Assembly: GCA_030647205.1 (NCBI GenBank)
Contig: JAUSJO010000002.1
Span: 124,001-188,000 of the forward strand
Reading direction: 5' to 3'
From: a bacterium
GTDB taxonomy: Bacteria > Patescibacteria > CPR2 > UBA1875 > JAJYID01
Length of the DNA: 64,000 nucleotides
The notes below the pieces were generated by a model. It was not told where the DNA came from, made no database searches, and saw only the letters and a program-made list of their open reading frames with translations. This document shows positions 56,691 to 64,000 of the stretch, one piece after another; the stretch's first letter is position 1, and the number at the start of each line of letters is the position of its first letter. A program made the position numbers and the translations under genes.

Positions 56691-57883
56691 GGATTTTAAT
56701 CGCTAACGAAACATATCCCCCTAATCTCAATGGATGCGCGGTTTTTACTCAACGTTTAGCACAAAACTTAGCAAAAAGAGGTCATGAAGTTGCTGTTGTC
56801 GCTCCTGGTCTAAAGTTTGGCGATTATTTAGAAAAAGATCAATACGGCGTCAATGTTTACGGGTTGCGCTCAATCTCTGTAAAAATGATTCATCCTAATT
56901 ATAGGATTGTGACTAAAGTGGATATTACTAAATCTGTTAGAAAGATAATAGCCAAATTCCAGCCAGACATAATCCACATACAAAATCATTTTCTAGTTGG
57001 CAGATCTTGTCTGAAGATTGCCAAAAAACAAGGGATTGCAATAGTAGGTACTAACCATTTTATGCCCGAAAATTATCTTCAATTTGCACCCAAGGCTACG
57101 GAAGGAACAATGGCTAAAGTTTTATGGGCTGATTTCTTTAAGGTTTATAACCAGCTTGATTGTGTTACCGCTCCATCGCGCGCAGCCGTTCAGATGCTAT
57201 ACGATGTAGGGTATAAGAAAAAGGCAGAAGTTGTTTCAAATGGCATGGAGTTTGATAAATTCAAAAAAAGACCAACAAGCGGGAAACTTTTAAAAAAGTA
57301 TAAACTAGATCAGGATATACCTACATTTATCTCTGTTGGAAGGATTGAAAAAGATAAAAATTTAGATGTGATACTCGGAGCCTTTGCTCTTTATCTTGAA
57401 AAGAATGATGGGCAGTTAATACTTGTCGGTAATGGGAAGCTTGAAAAAGATCTAAAGAAGCTGTCTGTGGCTTTAGGTGTTAAGGAGAAAGTTGTTTTTA
57501 CTGGTAAAATTACCGTTGATGAAGTATTTGAAGTTTATTCTTTGGCAGATGTATATATTGGGGCCGGAACGGCAGAGCTTCAGGGACTATCGGTGATGGA
57601 GGCAATGGCGTCGGGACTTCCTATACTTGTGGTAAATGCCGTTGCGCTTCCCGAACTTGTTAAGGATGGGGCAAATGGATATCTTTTCGAACTTAGTGTA
57701 GCGGATTTAGCAGAAAAAATGGGGGAAATCTTAGAGGATAAGGTAAAAATCAAGGAAATGGGCGCAAAAAGTTTGGAGATTATCGGTGCACACGATATGG
57801 CTAATACGATTGGCAAGTTTGAGAGGATTTACGAAAAGGTTATTAAAGAAAAGAAAAAATCTTATCCAAACTCAAGGAAGTAA
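56672..57883 (+). CDS. GT4-type glycosyltransferase
   Basis: 403 residues, GT-B fold: NETYPPNLNGCAVFTQRLAQNLAKRGHEVAVVAPG, DIIHIQNHFLVGRS, TFISVGRIEKDKNLDVILGAF, and AELQGLSVMEAMASGLPI at the donor site. Resembles phosphatidylinositol mannosyltransferase-like or glycolipid-making enzymes. Coupled with the DedA gene by overlap. Confidence 0.9.
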   Translation: MEEKKIRILIANETYPPNLNGCAVFTQRLAQNLAKRGHEVAVVAPGLKFGDYLEKDQYGVNVYGLRSISVKMIHPNYRIVTKVDITKSVRKIIAKFQPDIIHIQNHFLVGRSCLKIAKKQGIAIVGTNHFMPENYLQFAPKATEGTMAKVLWADFFKVYNQLDCVTAPSRAAVQMLYDVGYKKKAEVVSNGMEFDKFKKRPTSGKLLKKYKLDQDIPTFISVGRIEKDKNLDVILGAFALYLEKNDGQLILVGNGKLEKDLKKLSVALGVKEKVVFTGKITVDEVFEVYSLADVYIGAGTAELQGLSVMEAMASGLPILVVNAVALPELVKDGANGYLFELSVADLAEKMGEILEDKVKIKEMGAKSLEIIGAHDMANTIGKFERIYEKVIKEKKKSYPNSRK

Positions 57884-57933
57884 TCTTAATTGTAAAAACA
57901 ATTAGTCAAATTCACTCTACCTCCTGATAGGCA

Positions 57934-57961
57934 TTGTATGGCAAGACCTTTGTGCTATAAT
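57934..57961 (+). promoter_or_regulatory. Promoter of the giant surface-protein gene
   Basis: TTGTAT (57934-57939), 16 bases, TATAAT (57956-57961) with a TGC extension (TGCTATAAT). Confidence 0.7.
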
Positions 57962-58034
57962 TTTATTAGGTTATAAGCAAAAAAAGCGGGGGTTTATTGT
58001 AGTAAAGAATTCATCTAATAAAAGACCAGAAAAA

Positions 58035-61000
58035 GTGGGGCCTTTCAAGTTTTTGAGTTGGATTAGGTTTCATACTACTTTTTATTTGCACATGAAAGCT
58101 CACAAAATGACTTGGTATAAAGAGTGGCATCAGGGTCGTTTACACCATCATTTCCATATTGCTATGCTTGCGTTTTACGCCGCCAGTATCTTTTTTGGTT
58201 TACTCGGTGTCTTTATCTCGGTTACACCAAAAAATGCTCTAGCTTCTACAAATTATGAATGGAACCTTAATACACCGTCTGAATATACCTATAATCCTAG
58301 CTATATCCAATTTAATAGTGGAGTAGCCCAATCAACGGGGTATTCTGATCTTAAGATATATGCTTACGACATGTATTGTACAGATGTAAGCACATGTTTT
58401 TTGCTTGGTGATTATGGAGGAGGCAAGTTATACAAGACTACAGATGGTGGAGAAAATTGGGTTTCAAAGAACCCAGGAACCACGCAAAGTTTACTGAGTG
58501 CCTATTTTGCCAATGCAAATGTTGGTTATATTGCTGCAACTAACGCCACAATTACAAAAACAACAAACGGTGGGAATAACTGGTCAGCTCCCCAGACCAT
58601 GCCGCCTGAGGCAACAGGACGGAGCATCTATGGTATCTACTGCAAAGATCCGGAAGGGGGAACACCCGGAGATAACTGTTATGCAGTTGGTGGAAATGGT
58701 ACTACCGGCCAAAGTATTATTTTAAGGACCACGAACGGAGGAACAACATGGACCGCACAAGCTCACGAAACAGCGGGCTATACCTATTTGGATGGTATTT
58801 TCTGTACAGACTCTAATACTTGTTATGCGGCAGGGCATAGTGGTAAGCTCTTAAAAACTACTGACGGTGGCACAACTTGGGTAGCCCAAACATCAAATAC
58901 GACAAACTCTCTTTTCCGGGCTTACTGTACCGATAGTAATACTTGCTACATGTCCGGAAGTGGTGGAACAATTTTAAAAACTACTGACGGAGGATCAAAC
59001 TGGGTCGTGCTGGACTCGGGTAATCCGACTGCCCTTTTTAGGGATATTCAGTTTACAGACAGCCAAACAGGTTATGCAGTAGGATATATTGGAACGAACG
59101 GTCTTATTGTAAAAACTACTGACGGTGGGGCTACCTGGGCAACAAGTTGGACAGTTCCGGCGTCTTTATCTTACTTATATGGTATAAGTTGTCCTTCTGC
59201 CAATGTCTGCTATATTGGAGGTTTTAATCAAGTAAAAACGGTAAATGCCGGTTCGAGCTGGACACCCATAATCTATCAACCAATACCCACCATCGTTCCT
59301 AACACGAGTCAAGATTTCACTGATTTGGCTGGATTTAAGGAAACATTAGGTGTTGGGAACGTAGGCACTATTCATTATCAAATTTCAAACAATGATGGAG
59401 CAACATGGTATTGGTATAATAGTCAAAGCTCTGCCTGGGAAATCGCATATGATAGTTATTATCAAAATACAGCCGCAGAGATAAATAGCAACATCACAAC
59501 TTTTACCGGTAATTATGGAGGAGGTACCGGAAAGTTCAAGTGGAAAGCAGTATTTTATTTAGCGAGCGGAGGAGATCAAATGAAGCTTGATAGTGTCCAA
59601 TTATCTCTCAAGGGTAATACTCCAAATAAACCTGAGTCACTTACTATTTCAGATGTGTCCAATAGGGATAAAGATGTTTGGGCACTTGCGCTTTCTTGGG
59701 ATTCGCCACTTCCTGGGGCAGGAGAAATTAACTTTTTCAAAATAGAACGTTCTGATAATGGCGGACCTTGGACAGAAGTCGGCACAACAAACGATGGAAC
59801 AAAAAGAGCTTATGCAGAAGTTGTCCCAAGCTCGGAAGCCACATATTCTTATAGGGTGAGGTCGGTTGACCATGACGAAGTGGGAGGAATCTATAATGAC
59901 GAATCTGAGCCATCAAATGTTGTATCAATGATGCCTACAGGAAAGTATTCCAGTTTGCCATCCTTAATCGGTACGCCAACCACGACTACAACTGCAACAT
60001 CTGCTAACATAAGCTGGTCAACGGACAGGGTGTCTTCTTCAACAGTAAAATATAGTACGGATACGAGTTATACTTTTATCGCCAGCAGTCCGCAGGTTGA
60101 AGTAACTTCTCATGCGGTTTCGCTTAAAGGTTTGTTACCGGGAACAACCTATCATTATAAGCTTCAGTCACTTGATACTGAAAGGACCTACGGAACCGAT
60201 GTTTACTATACTGGTGAATATACTTTAACAACCCCATCTGCAACTGAAATATCCGGCTTAAAAATTTATGATATTCTCTCTGGCAGCGCCCTTGTTTCTT
60301 GGCAGACAAGCACTGATATGGCGACTATCCTTTATTATGGAAAAGACAATAGCTATGGTACAACCATTGAGGCAAATAGCGGCACAAATCATGTAGCGAA
60401 GCTGATAGGACTTCAAGATAACACCACCTACCATTTAAAAGTGAGCGGGACGGATGCCGGGGGTAATGCTATCCATTCAGATGACTACTCCTTCGAGACC
60501 TTGGCTTTGCCTAAAGCGACAAACATTGACTTTCAGGAGCTCAGAGATAGGCCTTCTTCAACTATAAAAATCACCTGGGAAACAAACATACCCACTTCCT
60601 CAGTGGTTGAGTATTCGGAGTCCGGAGGTAAACCTCAGGAAGTATCCGCTTATCAGCTTGTCACAAAACATGAGATGGTTGCATCGGGGCTAAAGGATAA
60701 AGATGAGTATACTATGACCATAAAAGGACGTGATGCGTTCGGTAATGAGGTTACAACCTCGCCCCAAAAAGTAAAAACAGATATTGATGCAAGGCCGCCC
60801 GAGATTTCAGAAATCACTACAGAAACATCTATTGATGGTTATGGATCTGGCGCCAAGGCTCAGATGATTGTTTCTTGGTCTACTGATGAACCGGCGACAT
60901 CACAAGTTGAGTACTCAAAAGGAGATGACGGAAAAAATCTAAGTATGGTAACTCAGGAAGACCCTTCTCTTACTACTTCTCATGCGGTAGTGATTTCCGG

Positions 61001-61181
61001 TCTTGAGCCATCGACCTCTTATTATTTTCGTATAGTTACCAAGGATAGATCTACAAATGAGACAAAGTCAGAACTTAAGTCAGCCTTGACCGATCAAATT
61101 CGTCTTTCTATTTTTGATATTATGTTGAAATCATTTGAGTCAACTTTGGGCTGGCTTTTTGGGGTTCAGAGTATTAACTAA
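58035..61181 (+). CDS. Giant BNR/YCF48-like and fibronectin III surface protein
   Basis: 1048 residues from GTG 58035. The frame stays open upstream, and an ATT at 57996 close to GGGGG is a possible but rare start. A His-rich cytoplasmic N-terminus, an anchor (about 47-70), then repeats with TTDGG(T/E)TW and C-T-D-S-N-T-C-Y patterns (about 105-410; BNR/YCF48 propeller), a beta domain (420-530), and five fibronectin type III domains (about 535-1010), with a hydrophobic last segment. Probably exported and cell-surface exposed; ligand unknown. Confidence 0.82.
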   Translation: MGPFKFLSWIRFHTTFYLHMKAHKMTWYKEWHQGRLHHHFHIAMLAFYAASIFFGLLGVFISVTPKNALASTNYEWNLNTPSEYTYNPSYIQFNSGVAQSTGYSDLKIYAYDMYCTDVSTCFLLGDYGGGKLYKTTDGGENWVSKNPGTTQSLLSAYFANANVGYIAATNATITKTTNGGNNWSAPQTMPPEATGRSIYGIYCKDPEGGTPGDNCYAVGGNGTTGQSIILRTTNGGTTWTAQAHETAGYTYLDGIFCTDSNTCYAAGHSGKLLKTTDGGTTWVAQTSNTTNSLFRAYCTDSNTCYMSGSGGTILKTTDGGSNWVVLDSGNPTALFRDIQFTDSQTGYAVGYIGTNGLIVKTTDGGATWATSWTVPASLSYLYGISCPSANVCYIGGFNQVKTVNAGSSWTPIIYQPIPTIVPNTSQDFTDLAGFKETLGVGNVGTIHYQISNNDGATWYWYNSQSSAWEIAYDSYYQNTAAEINSNITTFTGNYGGGTGKFKWKAVFYLASGGDQMKLDSVQLSLKGNTPNKPESLTISDVSNRDKDVWALALSWDSPLPGAGEINFFKIERSDNGGPWTEVGTTNDGTKRAYAEVVPSSEATYSYRVRSVDHDEVGGIYNDESEPSNVVSMMPTGKYSSLPSLIGTPTTTTTATSANISWSTDRVSSSTVKYSTDTSYTFIASSPQVEVTSHAVSLKGLLPGTTYHYKLQSLDTERTYGTDVYYTGEYTLTTPSATEISGLKIYDILSGSALVSWQTSTDMATILYYGKDNSYGTTIEANSGTNHVAKLIGLQDNTTYHLKVSGTDAGGNAIHSDDYSFETLALPKATNIDFQELRDRPSSTIKITWETNIPTSSVVEYSESGGKPQEVSAYQLVTKHEMVASGLKDKDEYTMTIKGRDAFGNEVTTSPQKVKTDIDARPPEISEITTETSIDGYGSGAKAQMIVSWSTDEPATSQVEYSKGDDGKNLSMVTQEDPSLTTSHAVVISGLEPSTSYYFRIVTKDRSTNETKSELKSALTDQIRLSIFDIMLKSFESTLGWLFGVQSIN

Positions 61182-61206
61182 AAAGTATTTTTAAGGATAC
61201 AAAAAC

Positions 61207-63168
61207 ATGTCAGATAAAGAACCACTGCTAATAGTTAAGAACATCAAAAAAAGATTCCTTGTTGGTAAAAGGGAAGTAAATGTTTTAAAGGGGGTTAATC
61301 TTGAGATAGATCCCGGTGATTTTATTATAATAATCGGTCCATCAGGAAGCGGGAAAACCACACTTTTAAATACGATATTAGGACTTGAAAAACCCGATGA
61401 GGGGGAAATCATTATCTCCGGTAAAAATATTTATAGTATGGATGAAGATAAAAGAGCTTATTTCAGGCGGGAAAAATTTGGTGTTGTTTATCAGCAATCG
61501 AACTGGATTAAATCTCTAAATGTGATAGATAATGTTGCTTTTCCTCTGTCTATATCGGGTTTATCGCCCAAGACGATTAGGCGTAAAGCAAAAGAGATAC
61601 TTTATCTTTTCAATTTTGATAAGTTTTCAAAGTATAGGCCGTCAGAACTTTCAGGGGGAGAACAGCAAAAACTTTCTGTTTGTCGAGCGCTTATTTCTGA
61701 TCCACCCATAATTTTAGCTGATGAGCCAACCGGCAATCTTGATTCTATCACAGCGGATGATTTGATGTATGACCTAAGGACCCTCAATGTTGAATCTAAA
61801 AAAACTATGATTATGGTAACTCATAACCCTGATTATGAGAGATATGCTACAAAATTTGTTTGTATGGAAGATGGGGTTATCAAGAGTGTCAAAGTAAAAA
61901 GAAAAAATCTTTTGCAGACAGAGAAATCGATCAAAAAAACGGTTAACATATCTAAATATAGTTTTTGGATGAAGCTATGGTTTCTTTTAAAGTTATCTTT
62001 TAAAAATTTCAAAAAAAACAAAATGAGAACTCTTCTGACGTCAGGTGGCGTAGCCCTAAGTATTGGTTTTATTGCTTTTTTAGTTTCGCTTAGCTATGGT
62101 TTTCAAAATCTTTCTACGGAGGGGATCAAGAAAATGGAAGCGTTTCAGATGCTAGATGTTGATACGGGAAAATCGAAAATAGCCAATATAGATGATGAAG
62201 CTATTAAAAAAATCTCAAACATTTTTGGGGTTGAGAAGGTGTATCCTTCAGTAAGTGTCGCCGGCGATTTCACTTTTCATGATAAAAAAATAAATGGGAT
62301 TATATATGGTAGAGATATCGAAACCTTGAAAATAGAGAGGCCGAGAATCGTTGCGGGGGAGTCGTTTTCTTCAGATACATCCGAAGAAGTTATCCTAAAT
62401 ATAGTGCTAGCCAAGAAATTGGGGATGAGTAGTCCTGGCTCAATTGTTGGACAGAACATTGAAGTGAATACGATTATTCGTCCGGAGCTTCTAGAAAATG
62501 GCGGGGAAAACTTCAAGTCTGATAATAGGCAATACAAAATAGTGGGACTAGTCGAAGAGGGTAACGCTCCGTATGTTTATACTCCTTTGGGGAGTTTGAA
62601 AAAAATGGGGATTGTCAACTATAGCGAAGCAAAGGTTAAAACAACGACTCCGGACAATATAGATAGGATTAAGTCCCTCATAGAGCGCATGGGTTTCAAG
62701 GCAAGCTCAATAAAGGATACGGTCGATCAGGCAAATCAGTTTTTTGGTATATTTAGAATGATTTTAGTCGTCTTTGGTATCATTGCAATTGCTGTTTCTT
62801 GCGTTGGGATGTTCAATACTTTGACCATTTCCCTAATCGAAAAAACTCGGGAGATAGGTGTCATGAAATCTATGGGGGCAACAAAGAAAGATGTGAGAAA
62901 TATTTTTATTCTTGAAGCTTTATTTGTTGGTGTTATAGGGGGCTTATCGGGGGTGGCTCTTAGCTATCTTTTGGGAGAATTCTTTAATACCAGTATATAT
63001 GCCCTAGCAAGATCAACAGGTAATGAACCGGTTAAAATATTCATCTTTCCGCCGAATCTGCTGATATTCTCAGTGCTTCTGTCTTTGCTAATCAGTATTC
63101 TCACGGGTATTTATCCCGCAAGAAGGGCCTCAAAGATTAGCGCACTGGATGCTCTAAGGTATGAGTAG
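61207..63168 (+). CDS. MacB-like ABC transporter, fused ATPase and permease
   Basis: 653 residues. ATPase domain (1-235): Walker A IGPSGSGKTTLLN, Q loop VYQQSNWI, signature LSGGEQQKLSVCRALI, Walker B ILADEPTGNLD, and H loop VTHNP. Then a span near 275, a periplasmic MacB_PCD domain (310-505) and three FtsX spans (about 515-650, with EKTREIGVMKSMGATKKDV). Such transporters work by mechanotransmission on lipoproteins, peptides or drugs. AAGGA lies upstream. Confidence 0.95.
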   Translation: MSDKEPLLIVKNIKKRFLVGKREVNVLKGVNLEIDPGDFIIIIGPSGSGKTTLLNTILGLEKPDEGEIIISGKNIYSMDEDKRAYFRREKFGVVYQQSNWIKSLNVIDNVAFPLSISGLSPKTIRRKAKEILYLFNFDKFSKYRPSELSGGEQQKLSVCRALISDPPIILADEPTGNLDSITADDLMYDLRTLNVESKKTMIMVTHNPDYERYATKFVCMEDGVIKSVKVKRKNLLQTEKSIKKTVNISKYSFWMKLWFLLKLSFKNFKKNKMRTLLTSGGVALSIGFIAFLVSLSYGFQNLSTEGIKKMEAFQMLDVDTGKSKIANIDDEAIKKISNIFGVEKVYPSVSVAGDFTFHDKKINGIIYGRDIETLKIERPRIVAGESFSSDTSEEVILNIVLAKKLGMSSPGSIVGQNIEVNTIIRPELLENGGENFKSDNRQYKIVGLVEEGNAPYVYTPLGSLKKMGIVNYSEAKVKTTTPDNIDRIKSLIERMGFKASSIKDTVDQANQFFGIFRMILVVFGIIAIAVSCVGMFNTLTISLIEKTREIGVMKSMGATKKDVRNIFILEALFVGVIGGLSGVALSYLLGEFFNTSIYALARSTGNEPVKIFIFPPNLLIFSVLLSLLISILTGIYPARRASKISALDALRYE

Positions 63169-63466
63169 TAAAACAAGCGAAGTTTATAAAGTAGTTTCTG
63201 ACATTCCCAAAGGCAAAGTGATGACTTATGGGCAGATTGGGGAAATCTTGAGCATGAATCCGAGACTAGTTGGCAGAATATTACACGAAAATCCGGATCC
63301 GGAAACTGTCCCTTGTCATAGAGTAGTAAACTCACGTGGTGAGGTGGCAGAAAAATATGCATTTGGCGGAGGGGATGCTCAAAGACAGAAGTTAAAGCAA
63401 GAAGGCGTTGAGTTTGTTGGTAACAGAGTAAATATTGAAAAAAGCTTTTACAAAAGAAATCATTGA
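63161..63466 (+). CDS. MGMT-family DNA-binding domain protein
   Basis: 101 residues of the MGMT/Ada C-terminal domain: IPKGKVMTYGQIGEIL, PRLVGRILHENPDPETVPCHRVVNSRGEVA. The PCHRV active-site Cys (Cys52) is kept, unlike in alkyltransferase-like proteins, where it is Trp. The N-terminal domain of full methyltransferases is missing. It probably removes or flags O6-alkylguanine. It overlaps the ABC gene by eight bases. Confidence 0.92.
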   Translation: MSSKTSEVYKVVSDIPKGKVMTYGQIGEILSMNPRLVGRILHENPDPETVPCHRVVNSRGEVAEKYAFGGGDAQRQKLKQEGVEFVGNRVNIEKSFYKRNH

Positions 63467-63491
63467 CTTCGTCAAGAAAAGGGTGTATTAT
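63463..63491 (+). promoter_or_regulatory. Promoter of the RRM protein gene
   Basis: TTGACT (63463-63468), 17 bases, TATTAT (63486-63491). The -35 overlaps the stop codon of the MGMT-like gene. The leader is nearly 95 bases. Confidence 0.8.
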
Positions 63492-63536
63492 ACGGGGGAA
63501 CTAGAGAGCTCGCGATATTTAAGTAGATTTTTTCGA

Positions 63537-63570
63537 ACGGATACCCGGGGGTTTCAAAGGGTTCCGTTTT
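63537..63570 (+). promoter_or_regulatory. Leader hairpin with T run before the RRM gene
   Basis: ACGGA-T-ACCC (63537-63546) pairs with GGGTTCCGT (63559-63567) with one bulged T, followed by TTT. It resembles an attenuator, consistent with temperature- or autoregulated RNA-binding protein genes, but no regulator is known here. Confidence 0.5.
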
Positions 63571-63592
63571 ATTGTTTAAGAAAGGAAAAGCA

Positions 63593-63871
63593 TTGGAAAC
63601 AGAAGCAAACAAGCTATATGTCGGAAACCTGCCTTACAGCATGACCGACGAGTCTTTGGCAGAACTTTTCACCTCATTTGGTGAAGTTACCGAAGCAAAA
63701 GTCATTTCTGACAAGTTTTCCGGTCGTTCAAAAGGCTTTGGTTTCGTAACCATGGCTGATGAGAAAATGGCCGAGAAAGCTATCGCTGAAATGAATGGCA
63801 AGGAAGTTGAAGGACGAGCAATCGTTGTCAACGTTTCAAGACCAAAAGAACCAAGACCAAACAGATACTAA
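63593..63871 (+). CDS. RRM RNA-binding protein
   Basis: 92 residues from TTG 63593 with AAAGGA upstream; TTG 63572 is an alternative start without a ribosome site. One RRM: RNP2 LYVGNLPY, RNP1 SKGFGFVTM, linking loop EAKVISDKFSGR, and a Pro/Arg tail (RPKEPRPNRY). Resembles bacterial and cyanobacterial Rbp proteins that are often cold-induced. Followed by an intrinsic terminator. Confidence 0.93.
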   Translation: METEANKLYVGNLPYSMTDESLAELFTSFGEVTEAKVISDKFSGRSKGFGFVTMADEKMAEKAIAEMNGKEVEGRAIVVNVSRPKEPRPNRY

Positions 63872-63900
63872 GATATCTTTAAAATCTTGATTTAAAAGAA

Positions 63901-63930
63901 AAATACCTCGAAAGGGGTATTTTTCTTTTT
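63901..63930 (+). terminator. Intrinsic terminator after the RRM gene
   Basis: AAATACCTC (63901-63909) pairs with GGGGTATTT (63914-63922), GAAA loop, then TTCTTTTT. Confidence 0.9.
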
Positions 63931-64000
63931 GGGACTTTTTGTTTTTCATTTATTTTGTTTGTGATATAATTTTTATATACTGTTTAAGGCAAAAGAAGGG

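Noticed and set aside
63161..63466. Alkyltransferase-like (ATL) protein
   Set aside because: ATLs have Trp in place of the reactive Cys; here PCHRV retains Cys52.
1..64000. CRISPR arrays, insertion sequences with transposases, prophage genes
   Set aside because: No regularly spaced direct repeats, no transposase or integrase other than the Xer-type recombinase, and no phage structural genes were seen.

Overview
The window reads as a chromosome segment of a Candidate Phyla Radiation (Patescibacteria) bacterium. The grounds are a type IV pilus locus in the order pilM-pilN-pilO-small ORF-pilB-pilT-pilC-pilin, short TsaB, split ComEC, several LTD, BNR and fibronectin-type surface proteins, many small proteins with no recognisable family, TAA/TAG/TGA all used as stops (genetic code 11), and AT-rich composition. 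The phylum is an inference from gene content; a finer placement cannot be made by eye.

Layout. 1-2.0 kb: FtsK C-terminus, a RodZ-like protein, YajQ. 2.0-6.7 kb: C39-like peptidase, a candidate ncRNA unit on the minus strand, then lexA, a small unknown gene, recA, a GIY-YIG cassette and recX. 6.7-10.6 kb: a 22-codon ORF, a CDF cation transporter, envelope and coiled-coil hypotheticals, a PRC-barrel protein. 10.6-15.1 kb: rpsF-ssb-rpsR-efp, tlyA, a second GIY-YIG cassette, ychF. 15.2-18.5 kb: a surface protein with an MPNTG sorting-like tail and a large membrane-anchored SurA-like protein. 18.5-39.4 kb: the type IV pilus locus, interrupted by an oppositely oriented glycan-assembly island (25.7-33.8 kb). 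39.4-44.1 kb: tyrosine recombinase, ComEC and its MBL domain as two genes, a lone receiver protein, a terminated leader or sRNA and a tRNA. 44.5-50.5 kb: TusA-like protein, YebC, RuvC, a debranching-like enzyme, small membrane proteins, RuvA, an unknown gene, RuvB. 50.6-55.8 kb: LTD surface protein, TsaE, TsaB, RNase Y, YmdB-like phosphoesterase, HU, tRNA-Pro. 56-64 kb: DedA, glycosyltransferase, giant BNR/FN3 surface protein, MacB-like ABC transporter, MGMT-like protein, RRM protein.

Three cross-cutting signals stand out. (1) A shared TTTTGTATACTA box lies in multiple copies before lexA and once each before ruvA and ruvB, which suggests a readable SOS regulon that also covers recA through the lexA operon. 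(2) A dispersed, non-coding element of about 200-230 bp occurs four times in the same orientation. Each copy follows a GTCATTC-type palindromic repeat, and the copies differ by paired changes that preserve stems. (3) Two GIY-YIG nuclease genes are each flanked by their own, almost perfect, long inverted repeats of the same GTCATTC family. These repeats also form the 3' ends of tlyA, the second GIY-YIG gene and probably tsaE. In addition, the promoters of the 756-residue SurA-like gene and of pilM match at 27 of 32 positions, which suggests shared control of that protein and the pilus.
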